A stretch of 64,000 nucleotides of DNA from Olleya sp. Bg11-27 (GCF_002831645.1 NZ_CP025117.1:2433001-2497000), one strand, 5' to 3'. Positions 16,901 through 25,157 are shown, counted from the stretch's first letter. The notes: generated by a model from the letters alone, not told the origin. Made by a program: numbers and translations.

Positions 16901-17246
16901 AATTATTGGTGATTGTTCAGAGTCTCAAACTAAAAGTATACTTGTTATTGAGCAAGAAGAGTTTACAGAAGATGAGTCTAATCAATTAGGACCAATTATT
17001 ACTGAATTTATAGTTTATCCAAACCCATCTGATGGTAATTTTAATGTCAATGTGGACCTTCGAGAAACTTTGCCAATAAGTTTAAAGATATTTGGGTTAG
17101 TTAATAATTCAATGCTTGATTATAGAACTTTTGAAGGAGAATCAAGCTATCAAATTAATTATGCTTTAAATGTCCCTTCTGGTGTCTATTTTATTATTTT
17201 AGAAACAGCTTTTGCAACACAGTTGCAAAAAATAGTAATTGAGTAA
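10944..17246 (+). CDS. Giant SprB-repeat adhesin-like protein with T9SS type A sorting domain (2100 aa)
   Basis: The protein has a signal peptide (MKKIIITLTILLPFLSLSQ), then about twenty SprB-like modules. Each has the pattern 'G-S-I-x-I-x-V-x-G-G-T-x-x-Y-x-Y-x-W ... L-x-x-G-x-Y-x-V-x-V-T-D-x-x-G-C'. The last about 80 residues form a T9SS type A C-terminal domain (starting VYPNPSDGNFNVNVDL, ending FATQLQKIVIE). The family precedent is secretion through the type IX system and display on the outer surface for adhesion or gliding. Modules 13.3-13.6 kb and 14.0-14.3 kb are nearly identical. This is the last gene of the five-gene operon and is followed by a strong terminator. It is the only member with a recognisable T9SS tail. 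The specific ligand is unknown. Confidence 0.85.
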   Translation: MKKIIITLTILLPFLSLSQDKVIALTINQPNAALSISGTATPTTGFGLATGSININVSGGTSGYTYAWSNGVTTQDISGLSAGFYSVVVTDANSCTETFSGTVTQPAILSVNITNPNGISCNTGSNGGLLAVASGGISSYSFQWAKFISGSYLNIGVGPTLNSQSAGLYRVIVTDGNNITAQDTFTLDDPPQLVVNFTQINVECFGAQTGSIDLTITGGTGDYTVDWLDLVGDSNPVDRTSVLAGTYAYSISDASGCTVDNYSTPISITQPIAPLVITPVTDGIQNPTFSGATDGSIDINVTGGSSGYTYSWSNGVTTQDLTGLSNGTYILTVTDAEGCMDTETFILTDPLPFSVSINTTQTIGCNNEKGTLQASAAGGVPNPNPNPDLFYNYAWFNITSGTPVSIGITTATASNLIAGDYRVIATDYNGNTSSADQSLTEPTALIFSASSSSNTLCFGGNDGSASVSVSGGTGSYTYVWTKTGDTSYSASTSSISTLTSGEYNLAVTDANACTINTSFIITQPASEMAISLVNQTNVLINGQSTGAIDINVFGGTPSYTYTWSKTGDVSFSETTQDLININAGEYIVVVKDSNSSSLSNGGCIATQTFIVTETAALNVSAVISNYLNCFGDTDGQLTASISGGIGPFSYSWFKIIATIPTDLGQSTNIINGLSAGDYQVQVTDTYGAVDTVTITISNPIKLIASLASTTNVSCFEGTNGSIDIDVSGGTGSYTYSWSDLNGALDNSTQDLVGLTAGSYNVSIHDDNSCSVSLMSILIAQPVIGVSVSSSPIITDASGSSLTNGSVEVAVTGGTGPYTYLWTDALNTTLPSTTNVLSNVGAGSYFLTVTDFNGCILSPIEYVVGVLLVSISNPVNNIACFGGTGTLIASVSGGIGSYTYNWYNVFDSTTPLSTTNTLTTIAGEYTLEVTDGNGIVNSQNILLNEPPELVVTFTQTNVLCNGGDTGSIDLSVTGGTGSYTYNWSNTATTQDISDLISGTYSVTVRDSNLCPKTVSVTITQAANPLSISLNPVITDTSGYGLTNGSVEVTVAGGTSPYTYLWTDALNTTLPSTTNVLSNVGAGSYFLTVIDNNGCVLSPIEYVVGVLLVSISNPVNNIACFGDTGILIASVSGGTEPYIYNWYNVLDNTISLSATNTLTAIAGEYILDVIDYNGTVNSQHIILSDPDKLLIDTTAIITSNVNCYNGLDGSIQISVSGGTGLYTYVWNNNGSTTNSQNELSAGIYSVTVTDASGCSVSSGPINITQPEEFLISSALLVRPNDTSSSDGSISIDITGGIAPFDYEWFDASDHSIQLTTNVTTTSNSINNLNEGLYTIVVTDSTGCIISTVYNLANPGELLLSANLTQDISCFGSSNAILDVTTIGGAGGNNFAWYNAIDNSQIGSTQTLNNVPPGSYYVIVSNADGLQEQSAIIVVTGPEAIAVSLSQTNPVCFGNNDGSITITATGGNGVYEYNYQINGGGYSTNWFTFDTANSSQITMLGSGNYDIRVRDSTHCFYEESGAVGTLTTILTQPNELLIDYAIENNPTGFGLVNGSIDVTASGGTLAYTYLWSDSNGVLPETTNILSNLGAGDYTVLITDVEGCLVEQSYTLTQPQDLSVTIQNVNVNLCNGDNSASLIPVVVGGVVPYSYQWFEVGDTSVIGDSELLENLSAGNYYVVITDNNSNTVQSTPFIVLEPDLLDITLSSDFVLCGDGNDWEITSIITGGTEPYTYSWNNGALESSLFNVSADTYILTVTDSNGCLLTENISLVPPPALSVSETLLNPICFGASDGFIQTIVNGGALPYTYLWDNGETTANISNLNAGSYELTITDFKGCELIQTFTLTDPTELILDLGEDITLCANQTYLIDAGVPNGVSYQWTSDNGFYSENQAVELSLEGVYIVTAVNNIGCIATDEIIVTTSNQAISAQFLVSSQVFVDESFFIIDDSNPIPDDVIWVLPEEAEILSENNIYAEIRFNTAGEYEITMISIIGDCSESQTKSILVIEQEEFTEDESNQLGPIITEFIVYPNPSDGNFNVNVDLRETLPISLKIFGLVNNSMLDYRTFEGESSYQINYALNVPSGVYFIILETAFATQLQKIVIE
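13404..14320 (+). repeat. Recent 717-bp internal duplication in the SprB adhesin gene
   Basis: A stretch of about 69 bases starting at 13404 recurs with no mismatch at 14121, and high similarity continues for about 200 bases around it. The offset is 717 bases, exactly 239 codons and so in frame. Other SprB modules in the gene are much more diverged, so this copy is young or has been homogenised by gene conversion. Confidence 0.8.
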
Positions 17247-17327
17247 GTAATATGTTGAAAATACTCTAAGCTTGTCAAAATTAGTATTATTAAGCAAACT
17301 AAAATTATATATAAGCACATCATTTTA

Positions 17328-17364
17328 ATTGTTCTGTGCTTAGGCACAGAACAATGTTTTTTTT
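17328..17364 (+). terminator. Rho-independent terminator of the surface-protein operon
   Basis: A perfect 12-bp stem (ATTGTTCTGTGC with GCACAGAACAAT) closes a 4-base loop and is followed by a run of T. It lies 82 bases after the stop of the SprB adhesin gene. Confidence 0.9.
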
Positions 17365-17368
17365 CTGA

Positions 17369-17764
<396 letters not shown>

Positions 17765-17767
17765 CAC

Positions 17768-17838
17768 TGTCACTGCGAGGAACGAAGCAGTCTTATAAAA
17801 GGAACGAGAGCCAGATTGCTTCGTGCCTCGCAATGACA
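17768..17838. repeat. REP/MITE-like imperfect palindrome (26-bp arms)
   Basis: The left arm 17768-17793 (TGTCACTGCGAGGAACGAAG...) and right arm 17813-17838 match as inverted repeats at 23 of 26 positions, around a 19-base centre. The core 'TGCGAGGAACGAAGCA' belongs to a class of palindromic intergenic repeats seen in many bacterial genomes. It begins 4 bases after the stop of the 119-aa gene and may serve as a bidirectional terminator between converging genes. Confidence 0.75.
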
Positions 17839-17911
17839 CATACGACGCACTGACTAAAAAACGAAACCAGGTTACATCTACATACTAACTAACGTTTGCT
17901 TCGCTATAATT

Positions 17912-19249
17912 TTACTGCGTTCGCAATGCTGTTCTCAATATTTTCTGTACATCTAAATTATCTTTTTGCGGAATCAAAAACGGTTCTAAATCGTCTGGGC
18001 TGTTAATTTGTTCTGAGTTATCAATAAACCCATAACCTAAATACGTGCTGTCTTTAATTAGCACAAAAGCGGTTTCAGCGTTATGTCTGCCTTGCTTTTG
18101 TAAAACCAGGTCTTTTTTGTTTTCCATGGTTTGTGTTATGGCTGAGGTAACACGTAGATTATAAGCAGTTACGGTTTCTTCATTAGCGCAAATCCCTTTA
18201 CAAGTCGTTATTTTATAATGAGAACATTGTGTAACGCCATCTTGTAAATGACAAAATTTTGGACATAATTCAAACTGAGCACATATTTTTTCTAAATACT
18301 GTCGGCATTCGGTAATACTTGAAAAGATTTGGATACTATTGGGTGTCGCTTTTAAGGTGTTGTACGCTAGATGTTTTATGCCTTGTCTATCTTCGTAACT
18401 AAATATAGCATAGGCTTTAGGCGCGCGTTTTGATACAACGTTATATTCTGGATAGTGCTGTTTTATGGCAGCGTCTTCCATAAGCAAGGCAATGAGCTCG
18501 CTTCCGGATTGCTCAAAATCGATATCAGCAGTATTACGACAAAGGTCTAGAGATTTTTGTGCTTTGCTATAAAAATGACTCAAAACACGTTTTTTAATGG
18601 CTTTTGCTTTTCCAATATATATAATGTCGCCTTTTTTGTTTTTAAAATAATAGATTCCTGCGGTATCAGGTAAATTATTAAAAACAGTAGTCGGTAAATG
18701 AGAGGGTAAAGTGGCTTCTTTAGACGATTTTTTTAAGAAATCAGTAAAAACGGTTTCTGCTGCTTCCTGATTAAGTAGTATTTCAAATAAAACAACAGTA
18801 GCTTCCGCATCGCCTCTAGCTCTGTGTCTGTCTACAATAGTAATGTCTAACGCCTTGCAAAGTTTTCCTAAGCTATACGATTTATGACCAGGTAGCAACT
18901 GTCGTGATAATCTAACGGTACATAATTTTTTTCGATTGAATTCAATACTCAAAGCCTTAAATTCATTTCTAATAACATTATAGTCAAAGTTAACATTATG
19001 TGCAACAAAGGTTGTGCCTTCAGTTATCGCTAAAATAGCATCTGCGACTTCGGCAAAAGTAGGGGCATCCGCAACTGTAGCATTATCAATGCCTGTTAAA
19101 GACGTAATAAAATCTGGGATGTATACTTCTGGGTTAACAAGCGAGGTAAACTCGTCAATAACCTGTGTGCCATCATATTTAAAAATTGAAATTTCAGTGA
19201 TCTTATTTTTAGCGCCACTAGTTTCAACATCAATAATAGTATATATCAT
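17912..19249 (-). CDS. DEDDh exonuclease fused to GIY-YIG nuclease domain (445 aa)
   Basis: The N-terminal 165 residues form a DnaQ/epsilon-type 3'-5' exonuclease with D7 and E9 (DVETSG), the HNVNFD block (84-89) and H142-x4-D147 (HRARGD). A UvrC/Cho-type GIY-YIG endonuclease domain follows, with GIY at 198-200, YIG at 211-213 and a candidate catalytic Glu near 257. The C-terminal third carries a Cys/His cluster (CAQFELCPKFCHLQDGVTQC) that may bind metal. The fold combination is known in Bacteroidota and related to the repair nuclease Cho. Its start overlaps the stop of the S24 repressor gene (ATGA), so the two are co-transcribed. The gene faces a DinB/DnaE pair, so a role in damage repair under the same control is inferred. 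Confidence 0.85.
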   Translation of the reverse strand: MIYTIIDVETSGAKNKITEISIFKYDGTQVIDEFTSLVNPEVYIPDFITSLTGIDNATVADAPTFAEVADAILAITEGTTFVAHNVNFDYNVIRNEFKALSIEFNRKKLCTVRLSRQLLPGHKSYSLGKLCKALDITIVDRHRARGDAEATVVLFEILLNQEAAETVFTDFLKKSSKEATLPSHLPTTVFNNLPDTAGIYYFKNKKGDIIYIGKAKAIKKRVLSHFYSKAQKSLDLCRNTADIDFEQSGSELIALLMEDAAIKQHYPEYNVVSKRAPKAYAIFSYEDRQGIKHLAYNTLKATPNSIQIFSSITECRQYLEKICAQFELCPKFCHLQDGVTQCSHYKITTCKGICANEETVTAYNLRVTSAITQTMENKKDLVLQKQGRHNAETAFVLIKDSTYLGYGFIDNSEQINSPDDLEPFLIPQKDNLDVQKILRTALRTQ

Positions 19250-20019
19250 CGTAACGATTTCTCTAAAGCTTTCAACTCGACACCCAACTCATTAAACATG
19301 CCTAGAATACTACTTATTTTTAATTCTTCTTGGGTATATTCTTGAGTGTTAATACTGCAAGTAAATTCCCAAATCTCTAAAACTTCAGAAATAGGAACAC
19401 TATAATCATTGTATACTTTATTGTCCGAAATTAGTAATAAAGAGTCGTTTAAAGCAATGTTATTATACACGCGTTTGTAAACCATACCATCGTTTAAAGT
19501 GACTAATACGTAAGTACGACCGCTTTTAATTTCGCTTCTATCTTCTACAAAACGACCAATAACAAAGGCGCCATCTTTCATGGGTAGCATCGAGTCTCCT
19601 TTAATAGGAAATGCACGGTGTTTTCCGGTGGGTAAAAAAGGCAGTTTTATTTTTTGTAATTGCTCGATATATTCTGGATCGTCATACCCTGCTAAATACC
19701 CAGCAGAAGCTTTTACAGGAACGACTTCAATTAAATTTTCGTTATCATTATCGACCGTTATCGGAAACAGCACCCGTTGGTTATTCAGCTCGATAAACGA
19801 GAAGTCTTTGGCTTTAGTCAAGTCATTACGCAATAAAATATCTATAGGTATTTTAAAGTAATCGGAAAACGCAATTAAAAACTCGATAGTAGGCGCAGAC
19901 CGATTTTCCTCGTAAGAGCCAATACGTGATCTAGTTACATCTAACTCTTCAGCAATACCCTCTTGGGACAGCTTTTTGAGACTTCTTAGGTGTTTTATGT
20001 TTTTAGAGATATAATTCAT
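19246..20019 (-). CDS. XRE-family/S24 peptidase repressor, LexA-like (257 aa)
   Basis: I choose the ATG at 20019 (protein MNYISKNIKHLRSLKK). The upstream ATG at 20046 would put the start beyond the -7 box and adds a poorly helical extension. An XRE helix-turn-helix occupies residues 1-60 (LSQEGIAEELDVTRSRIGSY). The C-terminal half is a LexA/CI-type S24 peptidase, with an Ala-Gly autocleavage candidate at 106-107 (KASAGYL), catalytic Ser143 (GDSM) and Lys182 (VYKRV). Such repressors cleave themselves on RecA filaments after DNA damage. It is divergent from dinB, with the promoter of each in the 52-base gap, so it most likely represses itself, the exonuclease and the dinB-dnaE operon. There is no sign of a prophage around it. 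Confidence 0.85.
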   Translation of the reverse strand: MNYISKNIKHLRSLKKLSQEGIAEELDVTRSRIGSYEENRSAPTIEFLIAFSDYFKIPIDILLRNDLTKAKDFSFIELNNQRVLFPITVDNDNENLIEVVPVKASAGYLAGYDDPEYIEQLQKIKLPFLPTGKHRAFPIKGDSMLPMKDGAFVIGRFVEDRSEIKSGRTYVLVTLNDGMVYKRVYNNIALNDSLLLISDNKVYNDYSVPISEVLEIWEFTCSINTQEYTQEELKISSILGMFNELGVELKALEKSLR

Positions 20020-20023
20020 AATA

Positions 20024-20070
20024 CTACAAATGTAAGCAATAAACACTTAAATATGTAGCTAAGTTTGTAG
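20024..20070. promoter_or_regulatory. Divergent promoters and likely operator between S24 repressor and dinB
   Basis: Each strand has an exact TAnnTTTG -7 box: TAAGTTTG at 20060-20067 (plus) and TACATTTG at 20034-20027 (minus). Both are followed by TAG, so the gap carries an inverted repeat CTACAAA (20024-20030) / TTTGTAG (20064-20070). An extra TGTAG occurs at 20054-20058. The start codons lie only 4 (dinB) and 7 (repressor) bases after the boxes, implying leaderless or nearly leaderless mRNAs. The repeated TTTGTAG is the best operator candidate. Confidence 0.6.
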
Positions 20071-20071
20071 C

Positions 20072-21286
20072 ATGCAAAATAATATTTTACATCTAGATTT
20101 AGACACGTTTTTTGTCTCTTGCGAGCGACTAATAGATAGTCGTTTGCAAAACAGACCGTTACTAGTTGGCGGGACCGGTGATAGAGGTGTGGTCGCTGCG
20201 TGTAGTTATGAGACTAGAGGCTTTGGTGTACATTCTGGTATGTCCATGAAAGTGGCAAGACGTCTATGCCCGGAAGCCACAGTAATTAGAGGAGACGCGT
20301 CCATTTACACCAAATATTCGCATTTAGTAACCGAAATTATTAAAGACAAAGCACCCGTTTTTGAAAAAGCGAGTGTGGACGAGTTTTATGTTGATTTATC
20401 AGGCATGGATAAGTTTTATGGGTGCTATAAATACGCGTCAGAGTTACGTCAAAGCATCATTAAAAATACGGGGTTGCCAATTTCGTTTGGATTATCAGCC
20501 AACAAAATAGTATCTAAAGTGGCTACGGGAGAAGCAAAACCGAATAACCAATTACAGATAGATTCAGGATTTGAAAAAGATTTTTTAGCCCCATTATCCA
20601 TTCGTAAAATACCATCGGTTGGCGAGAAAACATATCAGGTGTTAAGAGGTTTGGGAGTTGATAAAATTAGTGTCATCCAACAAATGCCACTAGAAATGAT
20701 GATAAGTGCGCTTGGCGCGAATGGACGTACCATTTGGAAAAGAGCCCATGGTATTGATAATCCACCATTGGTCCCGTTTTATGAACGAAAATCCTTGTCT
20801 ACAGAACGCACGTTTGGAAAAGATACCATCGATATGGTTAAGCTTAGAACCACCATTTTTGCTATGGCAGAAAATTTAGCCTTTCAATTAAGAAAAGGCA
20901 ATAAACTAGCCGGAACATTAAGTGTCAAAATCAGGTATTCGGATTTTAATACGTACACCAAACAGGTTAAAATCACTTATTCTAGTGCAGACCATGTGAT
21001 TATCCCAAAAGTATTAGAGCTGTTTGAAAAGCTATACCAACGCCGATTATTAATCCGTTTGGTAGGTGTTAAAATTAGCGATATAGTAACGGGGAATTAC
21101 CAAATTAACCTTTTTGATGATACCGAAGACATGCTAAATCTATACAATGCAATGGATGCGATAAGAAACCGATATGGCGACTTAAGTGTTATGAGAGCCT
21201 CTGCAATGGGCGCCAAAACCATTGGTAGATTTAATAACCCGTTTAATGGCGAGCCTCCCGTTTTGTTAGCACACCGTAATCAATAA
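20072..21286 (+). CDS. dinB: Y-family DNA polymerase (Pol IV/ImuB-like)
   Basis: It is a translesion polymerase that copies past damaged bases. The catalytic carboxylates are visible: D9 (LDLDTFF) and D103-E104 (SVDEFY). The palm/fingers motif ACSYETRGFGVHSGM, a helix-hairpin-helix region (IPSVGEKTYQVLRGLG) and the little-finger domain follow in order. A likely beta-clamp binding peptide (QINLF) lies near residue 345. At 404 aa it is longer than E. coli Pol IV and similar to the ImuB-associated group, but with intact active-site residues. Its stop overlaps the dnaE start (TAATG). The divergent S24 repressor suggests damage induction. The mRNA is probably leaderless. Confidence 0.9.
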   Translation: MQNNILHLDLDTFFVSCERLIDSRLQNRPLLVGGTGDRGVVAACSYETRGFGVHSGMSMKVARRLCPEATVIRGDASIYTKYSHLVTEIIKDKAPVFEKASVDEFYVDLSGMDKFYGCYKYASELRQSIIKNTGLPISFGLSANKIVSKVATGEAKPNNQLQIDSGFEKDFLAPLSIRKIPSVGEKTYQVLRGLGVDKISVIQQMPLEMMISALGANGRTIWKRAHGIDNPPLVPFYERKSLSTERTFGKDTIDMVKLRTTIFAMAENLAFQLRKGNKLAGTLSVKIRYSDFNTYTKQVKITYSSADHVIIPKVLELFEKLYQRRLLIRLVGVKISDIVTGNYQINLFDDTEDMLNLYNAMDAIRNRYGDLSVMRASAMGAKTIGRFNNPFNGEPPVLLAHRNQ

Positions 21287-24243
21287 TGTATTTAAACTGT
21301 CACTCATATTATTCTTTGCGTTTTGGAACATTTTCTGAAACCGATCTATTAGATTTAGCAGAAGCTAACGCTATGGAAGTTGTGGCGTTGACGGATATTA
21401 ACAATACCTCGGCGTGTTTAAACTTTGTGCGTCATGCTAAAAAGCGCAATATTAAGCCTGTAATTGGTATTGATTTTAGGACTGGTGCACAACAGCATTT
21501 TGTAGGTCTAGCCAAAAATAATCAAGGATTTAAAGCTTTAAACGCCTTTTTGTCGCAACATTCTGAACAAAAATTACAATTACCAGATGTGGCACCACCA
21601 CTTGCTAATGTGTTTATTATTTATCCTTTTGAAAACGTCTTACAATTAAATAAAAAAACGTTTGCTGACCACGAGTTTATTGGGGTGTCTATTACCGATT
21701 TGCGGAAGCTTAGATTTTCGACCTTAAAAGAACAACAACATAAAATTGTCTTATTGCAGCCCGTAACGGTAAGAGATAAAAAGGATTTTAATGCCCACCG
21801 GTTATTAAGAGCTATAGATAATAACACGCTATTAAGTAAACTGGAAAAAACGGAGGAATGTAATCCTTTGGATACAATGTGGTCTTTAGAACAATTAAAT
21901 ATAGCTGTAGCTGAATTTCCTTTTATCCTAAAGAATACAAAAGCGTTGCTAGACCAATGTGAGGTTGAGTTTGGTTTTGACGATCAAAGAGACTCCCAAA
22001 ACCAGAAATTATACACAGACTCGTTTGAAAATGATTGTATCCTATTAGAACAATTGTGTCGGGACGGTTTACCAAAACGGTATGCTAATCCATCACCAAA
22101 AGTACATGCGCGTTTAAAAACAGAATTGGATACCATCAAATCCATGCAATTTGTATCCTTTTTTCTTATTAATCATGACATTGTATCCTATGCCAAAAGC
22201 AAAGGCTATTTTCATGTGGGTAGAGGTAGTGGTGCCAATAGTATTGTAGCGTATATTATTGGGATTACAGATGTAGATCCCATTGAGCTAGATTTGTATT
22301 TTGAACGCTTTATCAACCCTTTTAGGGCGTCTCCACCAGATTTTGATATCGATTTTTCTTGGAAGGATAGGGACGATGTGACCGCCTATATTTTCAGAAG
22401 ATTTAAGCATACCGCATTATTAGCAACCTATAACACGTTTAAATATAGAGCGGTTGTTAGAGAGTTAGGTAAGGTGTTCGGTTTACCGAAAGAAGACATC
22501 GACAAACTCAGTAAAAACAGTTACACGGCTTCTAGTTTAGACGATATTTCAAAATTGGTTTTAAAATATGGGAAGTTAATTGAAGGCTTTCCAAACCATT
22601 TAAGCGTGCATTCCGCCGGAATCTTAATTTTAGAGCATCCCGTACATTGTTATTCGGCAACAGATTTACCACCAAAAGGCTATCCTACAGTACAGTTTGA
22701 TATGAATATTGCCGAAGATGTCGGTGTGTTTAAATTTGATATTTTAGGACAACGTGGTTTAGCAAAAATTAAAGAAGCGCTAGAAATTATTGCAGAAAAC
22801 AGACCGGAATTACCACCAATAGATATTACCAATGTAGCTGCTTTTAAAACAGATCCAAAAATTAATAATCTATTAAAATCAGGAGGTGCTATTGGCGCGT
22901 ATTATGTAGAGTCTCCTGCAATGCGCGGGCTAATGCAACAATTACAAACGCAAGACTATTTAGGTTTAGTAGCAGCAAGTTCTATAATCAGACCTGGTGT
23001 ATCGGGGTCGGGGATGAAAGACGAGTTTATTAAACGCCATCGGACGCCAGAAAAACGAAAAGAGGCACATCCCGTATTGTACAATATTATGCCGGAAACC
23101 TATGGGGTGATGGTTTATCAAGAGGATGTGTTGAAGGTGGCTAATCAGTTTGCAGATTTAACTTTAGGCGAAGCAGATGTGCTTAGACGTGGTATGAGCG
23201 GTAAGTATAGATCCTTAAAAGAATTTGAAGCTGTTGAAGAAAAATTTATTGCTAATTGTAGAAAAAAAGGATATGCTGACGACTTGATTTTTGAAGTCTG
23301 GAACCAAATTAAAAGCTTTGCTGGTTACGCGTTCGCGAAAGGACATTCGGCGTCTTATGCTGTAGAAAGTTATCAGAGTTTGTATTTAAAATGCTATTTT
23401 CCATTAGAGTTTATGACTGCTGTACTTAATAATGGTGGTGGTTTTTATAGTGCAGAACATTATTTTCATGAAGCTAGGCAACAGGGCGCAACCATTTGCT
23501 TGCCTTGTGTAAATACTAGTGATCATCCCAATAGGTTGATTGATACCTCCATTTATTTAGGATTGGGGTATTTGAAAAGCTTGGAAGCTTATACCATTAA
23601 ACGCCTATTAACGGAACGACAGTTGCACGGACCGTTTAAATCTTTAGACGATTTTATTGATAGAATTGTTATTAGTATCGAACAACTCACCATTTTAATT
23701 AGAAGTAATGCCTTTAGATTTACCAATATCCCTAAAGTAGAATTACTTTGGAAAGCTATTTTTAAATTGAATGCCAAAGGAAAAGACACCATACAATCCA
23801 AACTGTTTAAAACGGAGCATAAACAATTTACCCTACCAAAATTAGATAATAATTGGATTGAAAATGCTTATGACGAAATGGAATTAATTGGATTCCCGTT
23901 ATGTAATTATTTTGATTTAGTAAGTGAGCCCATGGAAGGCGATGTGTTGGCCTCGCAAATGCATCTGTTTGTTAATAAAACAATACTTATTTACGGAAAC
24001 CTGGTCACCACACGTTTTAATAAAACGTCACAAGGCAAATTGATGCGCCTAAGTACATTTGTCGATAAAAACGGAGCCTATTTTGATGCAGTACACTTTA
24101 CAAATGTGGTCCATCAATTCCCCATTAATGGGCTAGGGGTTTATGCGTGTTATGGTAAAATAACGGATAGATTCGGTTTTTATAGTATGAGTGTGGTTTG
24201 GAGTCGGAAACTTTCAGTAGTACAAGATCCTAGAAACAGTTAA
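21286..24243 (+). CDS. Short DNA polymerase III alpha subunit, DnaE2-like (985 aa)
   Basis: This is a C-family polymerase with an N-terminal PHP domain (HSYYSLRFGTFS; ALTDINN) and palm motifs: GRGSGANS at 313-320 and the catalytic aspartates in PDFDIDF (351-357). The active site is therefore present. At 985 residues it lacks about 170 residues relative to the replicative DnaE, mostly at the C-terminus where tau binds, as in DnaE2/ImuC-type enzymes. It is translationally coupled to dinB. The combination of DinB-like and DnaE2-like polymerases under a LexA-type repressor is the layout of an inducible mutagenesis cassette. The replicative dnaE is presumably elsewhere. Confidence 0.85.
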   Translation: MYLNCHSYYSLRFGTFSETDLLDLAEANAMEVVALTDINNTSACLNFVRHAKKRNIKPVIGIDFRTGAQQHFVGLAKNNQGFKALNAFLSQHSEQKLQLPDVAPPLANVFIIYPFENVLQLNKKTFADHEFIGVSITDLRKLRFSTLKEQQHKIVLLQPVTVRDKKDFNAHRLLRAIDNNTLLSKLEKTEECNPLDTMWSLEQLNIAVAEFPFILKNTKALLDQCEVEFGFDDQRDSQNQKLYTDSFENDCILLEQLCRDGLPKRYANPSPKVHARLKTELDTIKSMQFVSFFLINHDIVSYAKSKGYFHVGRGSGANSIVAYIIGITDVDPIELDLYFERFINPFRASPPDFDIDFSWKDRDDVTAYIFRRFKHTALLATYNTFKYRAVVRELGKVFGLPKEDIDKLSKNSYTASSLDDISKLVLKYGKLIEGFPNHLSVHSAGILILEHPVHCYSATDLPPKGYPTVQFDMNIAEDVGVFKFDILGQRGLAKIKEALEIIAENRPELPPIDITNVAAFKTDPKINNLLKSGGAIGAYYVESPAMRGLMQQLQTQDYLGLVAASSIIRPGVSGSGMKDEFIKRHRTPEKRKEAHPVLYNIMPETYGVMVYQEDVLKVANQFADLTLGEADVLRRGMSGKYRSLKEFEAVEEKFIANCRKKGYADDLIFEVWNQIKSFAGYAFAKGHSASYAVESYQSLYLKCYFPLEFMTAVLNNGGGFYSAEHYFHEARQQGATICLPCVNTSDHPNRLIDTSIYLGLGYLKSLEAYTIKRLLTERQLHGPFKSLDDFIDRIVISIEQLTILIRSNAFRFTNIPKVELLWKAIFKLNAKGKDTIQSKLFKTEHKQFTLPKLDNNWIENAYDEMELIGFPLCNYFDLVSEPMEGDVLASQMHLFVNKTILIYGNLVTTRFNKTSQGKLMRLSTFVDKNGAYFDAVHFTNVVHQFPINGLGVYACYGKITDRFGFYSMSVVWSRKLSVVQDPRNS

Positions 24244-24470
24244 TGTGTTGATAGTAAATCGTTTTTGTTGCTTTTTTATCATGATAGTTATAGGCGAATG
24301 TTTCAAATCAAATTAGAAAAGTGTTAGTTTTATATTTTACTGCGTCTAAATAACAGACAAAACATTTAAAAAGTGTCGTGTAAAGTAACTTCTACAGAAA
24401 AAAGACTATTTCTGAACGCGTTTTTGAAGTATTTTTAACACTTACTTAATAAAAGTACAGGCTTTGAGCT

Positions 24471-25124
24471 ATGAGTGGATTAACAAAATATTGGTTTTTA
24501 GAAGGCTTTAATCTTTTTAAAAAACTGGGGATGACTGCAATGATGGAGATGTGTGAGACTCTAGAGATGGAAAATATTGATAAAGGGGCTCCGATTTCTT
24601 CTAGTAATAGAACGTCAAAAAGTATTTTCTTTTTAAAAAAAGGAACTGTAAAAATTGTAAATACAGCTAACGATACAGTCAAGGATGTTGTTAAACGAGG
24701 GAATATCTTTGGAGAGTTAGTACTATACGATCAAGAAGCAGCAAAACAAGAAGTGGCTTATGCTTTAGAAGATTGTATTATTTGTTATATCGAATCGGAA
24801 CGTATGGAAGTCCTAATCGAAAAACATAAATCCTTGAAAAATGGCGTACTTAAAATTTATGGATTAAGAATTAAAAAATTAGAAAGACGATTACACGATT
24901 TACTATATAAAGATAGTTCTGCAAGAATAAAAGATTTTATTATCGATTATTTAAATGAATTTGGTGAGAAAGATGACACCGGAAAGCGAGTCGCAAAAAA
25001 CATATTAACGCATAAAGATATTGCTAACCTTACAAACACATCAAGACAAACCGTAAGTAATGTAATGAGTATAATGCGGAAAGAAGGGATGATTTTTTAT
25101 GATGCCAATACCATTTCAAAATAA
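24471..25124 (+). CDS. Crp/Fnr-family transcriptional regulator (217 aa)
   Basis: The N-terminal half is a cyclic-nucleotide-binding-type beta-barrel (SIFFLKKGTVKIVN ... RGNIFGELVLYDQ) linked by a long helix to a winged helix (LTHKDIANLTNTSRQTVSNV). The PRAARTS-type phosphate-binding cassette is not conserved, and there is no cysteine cluster for an Fe-S sensor, so the ligand is unknown. It stands alone, with a 227-base upstream gap holding no gene and a terminator after it. It precedes the metallophosphatase operon and may regulate it, but that is only proximity. Confidence 0.85.
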   Translation: MSGLTKYWFLEGFNLFKKLGMTAMMEMCETLEMENIDKGAPISSSNRTSKSIFFLKKGTVKIVNTANDTVKDVVKRGNIFGELVLYDQEAAKQEVAYALEDCIICYIESERMEVLIEKHKSLKNGVLKIYGLRIKKLERRLHDLLYKDSSARIKDFIIDYLNEFGEKDDTGKRVAKNILTHKDIANLTNTSRQTVSNVMSIMRKEGMIFYDANTISK

Positions 25125-25157
25125 ATTAATCCTATCTTAAAAACGTAAAACTAAAAC

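Noticed and set aside
17912-24243. Prophage remnant suggested by the XRE/S24 repressor
   Set aside because: No phage structural, integrase or lysis genes are near; the neighbours are repair polymerases.
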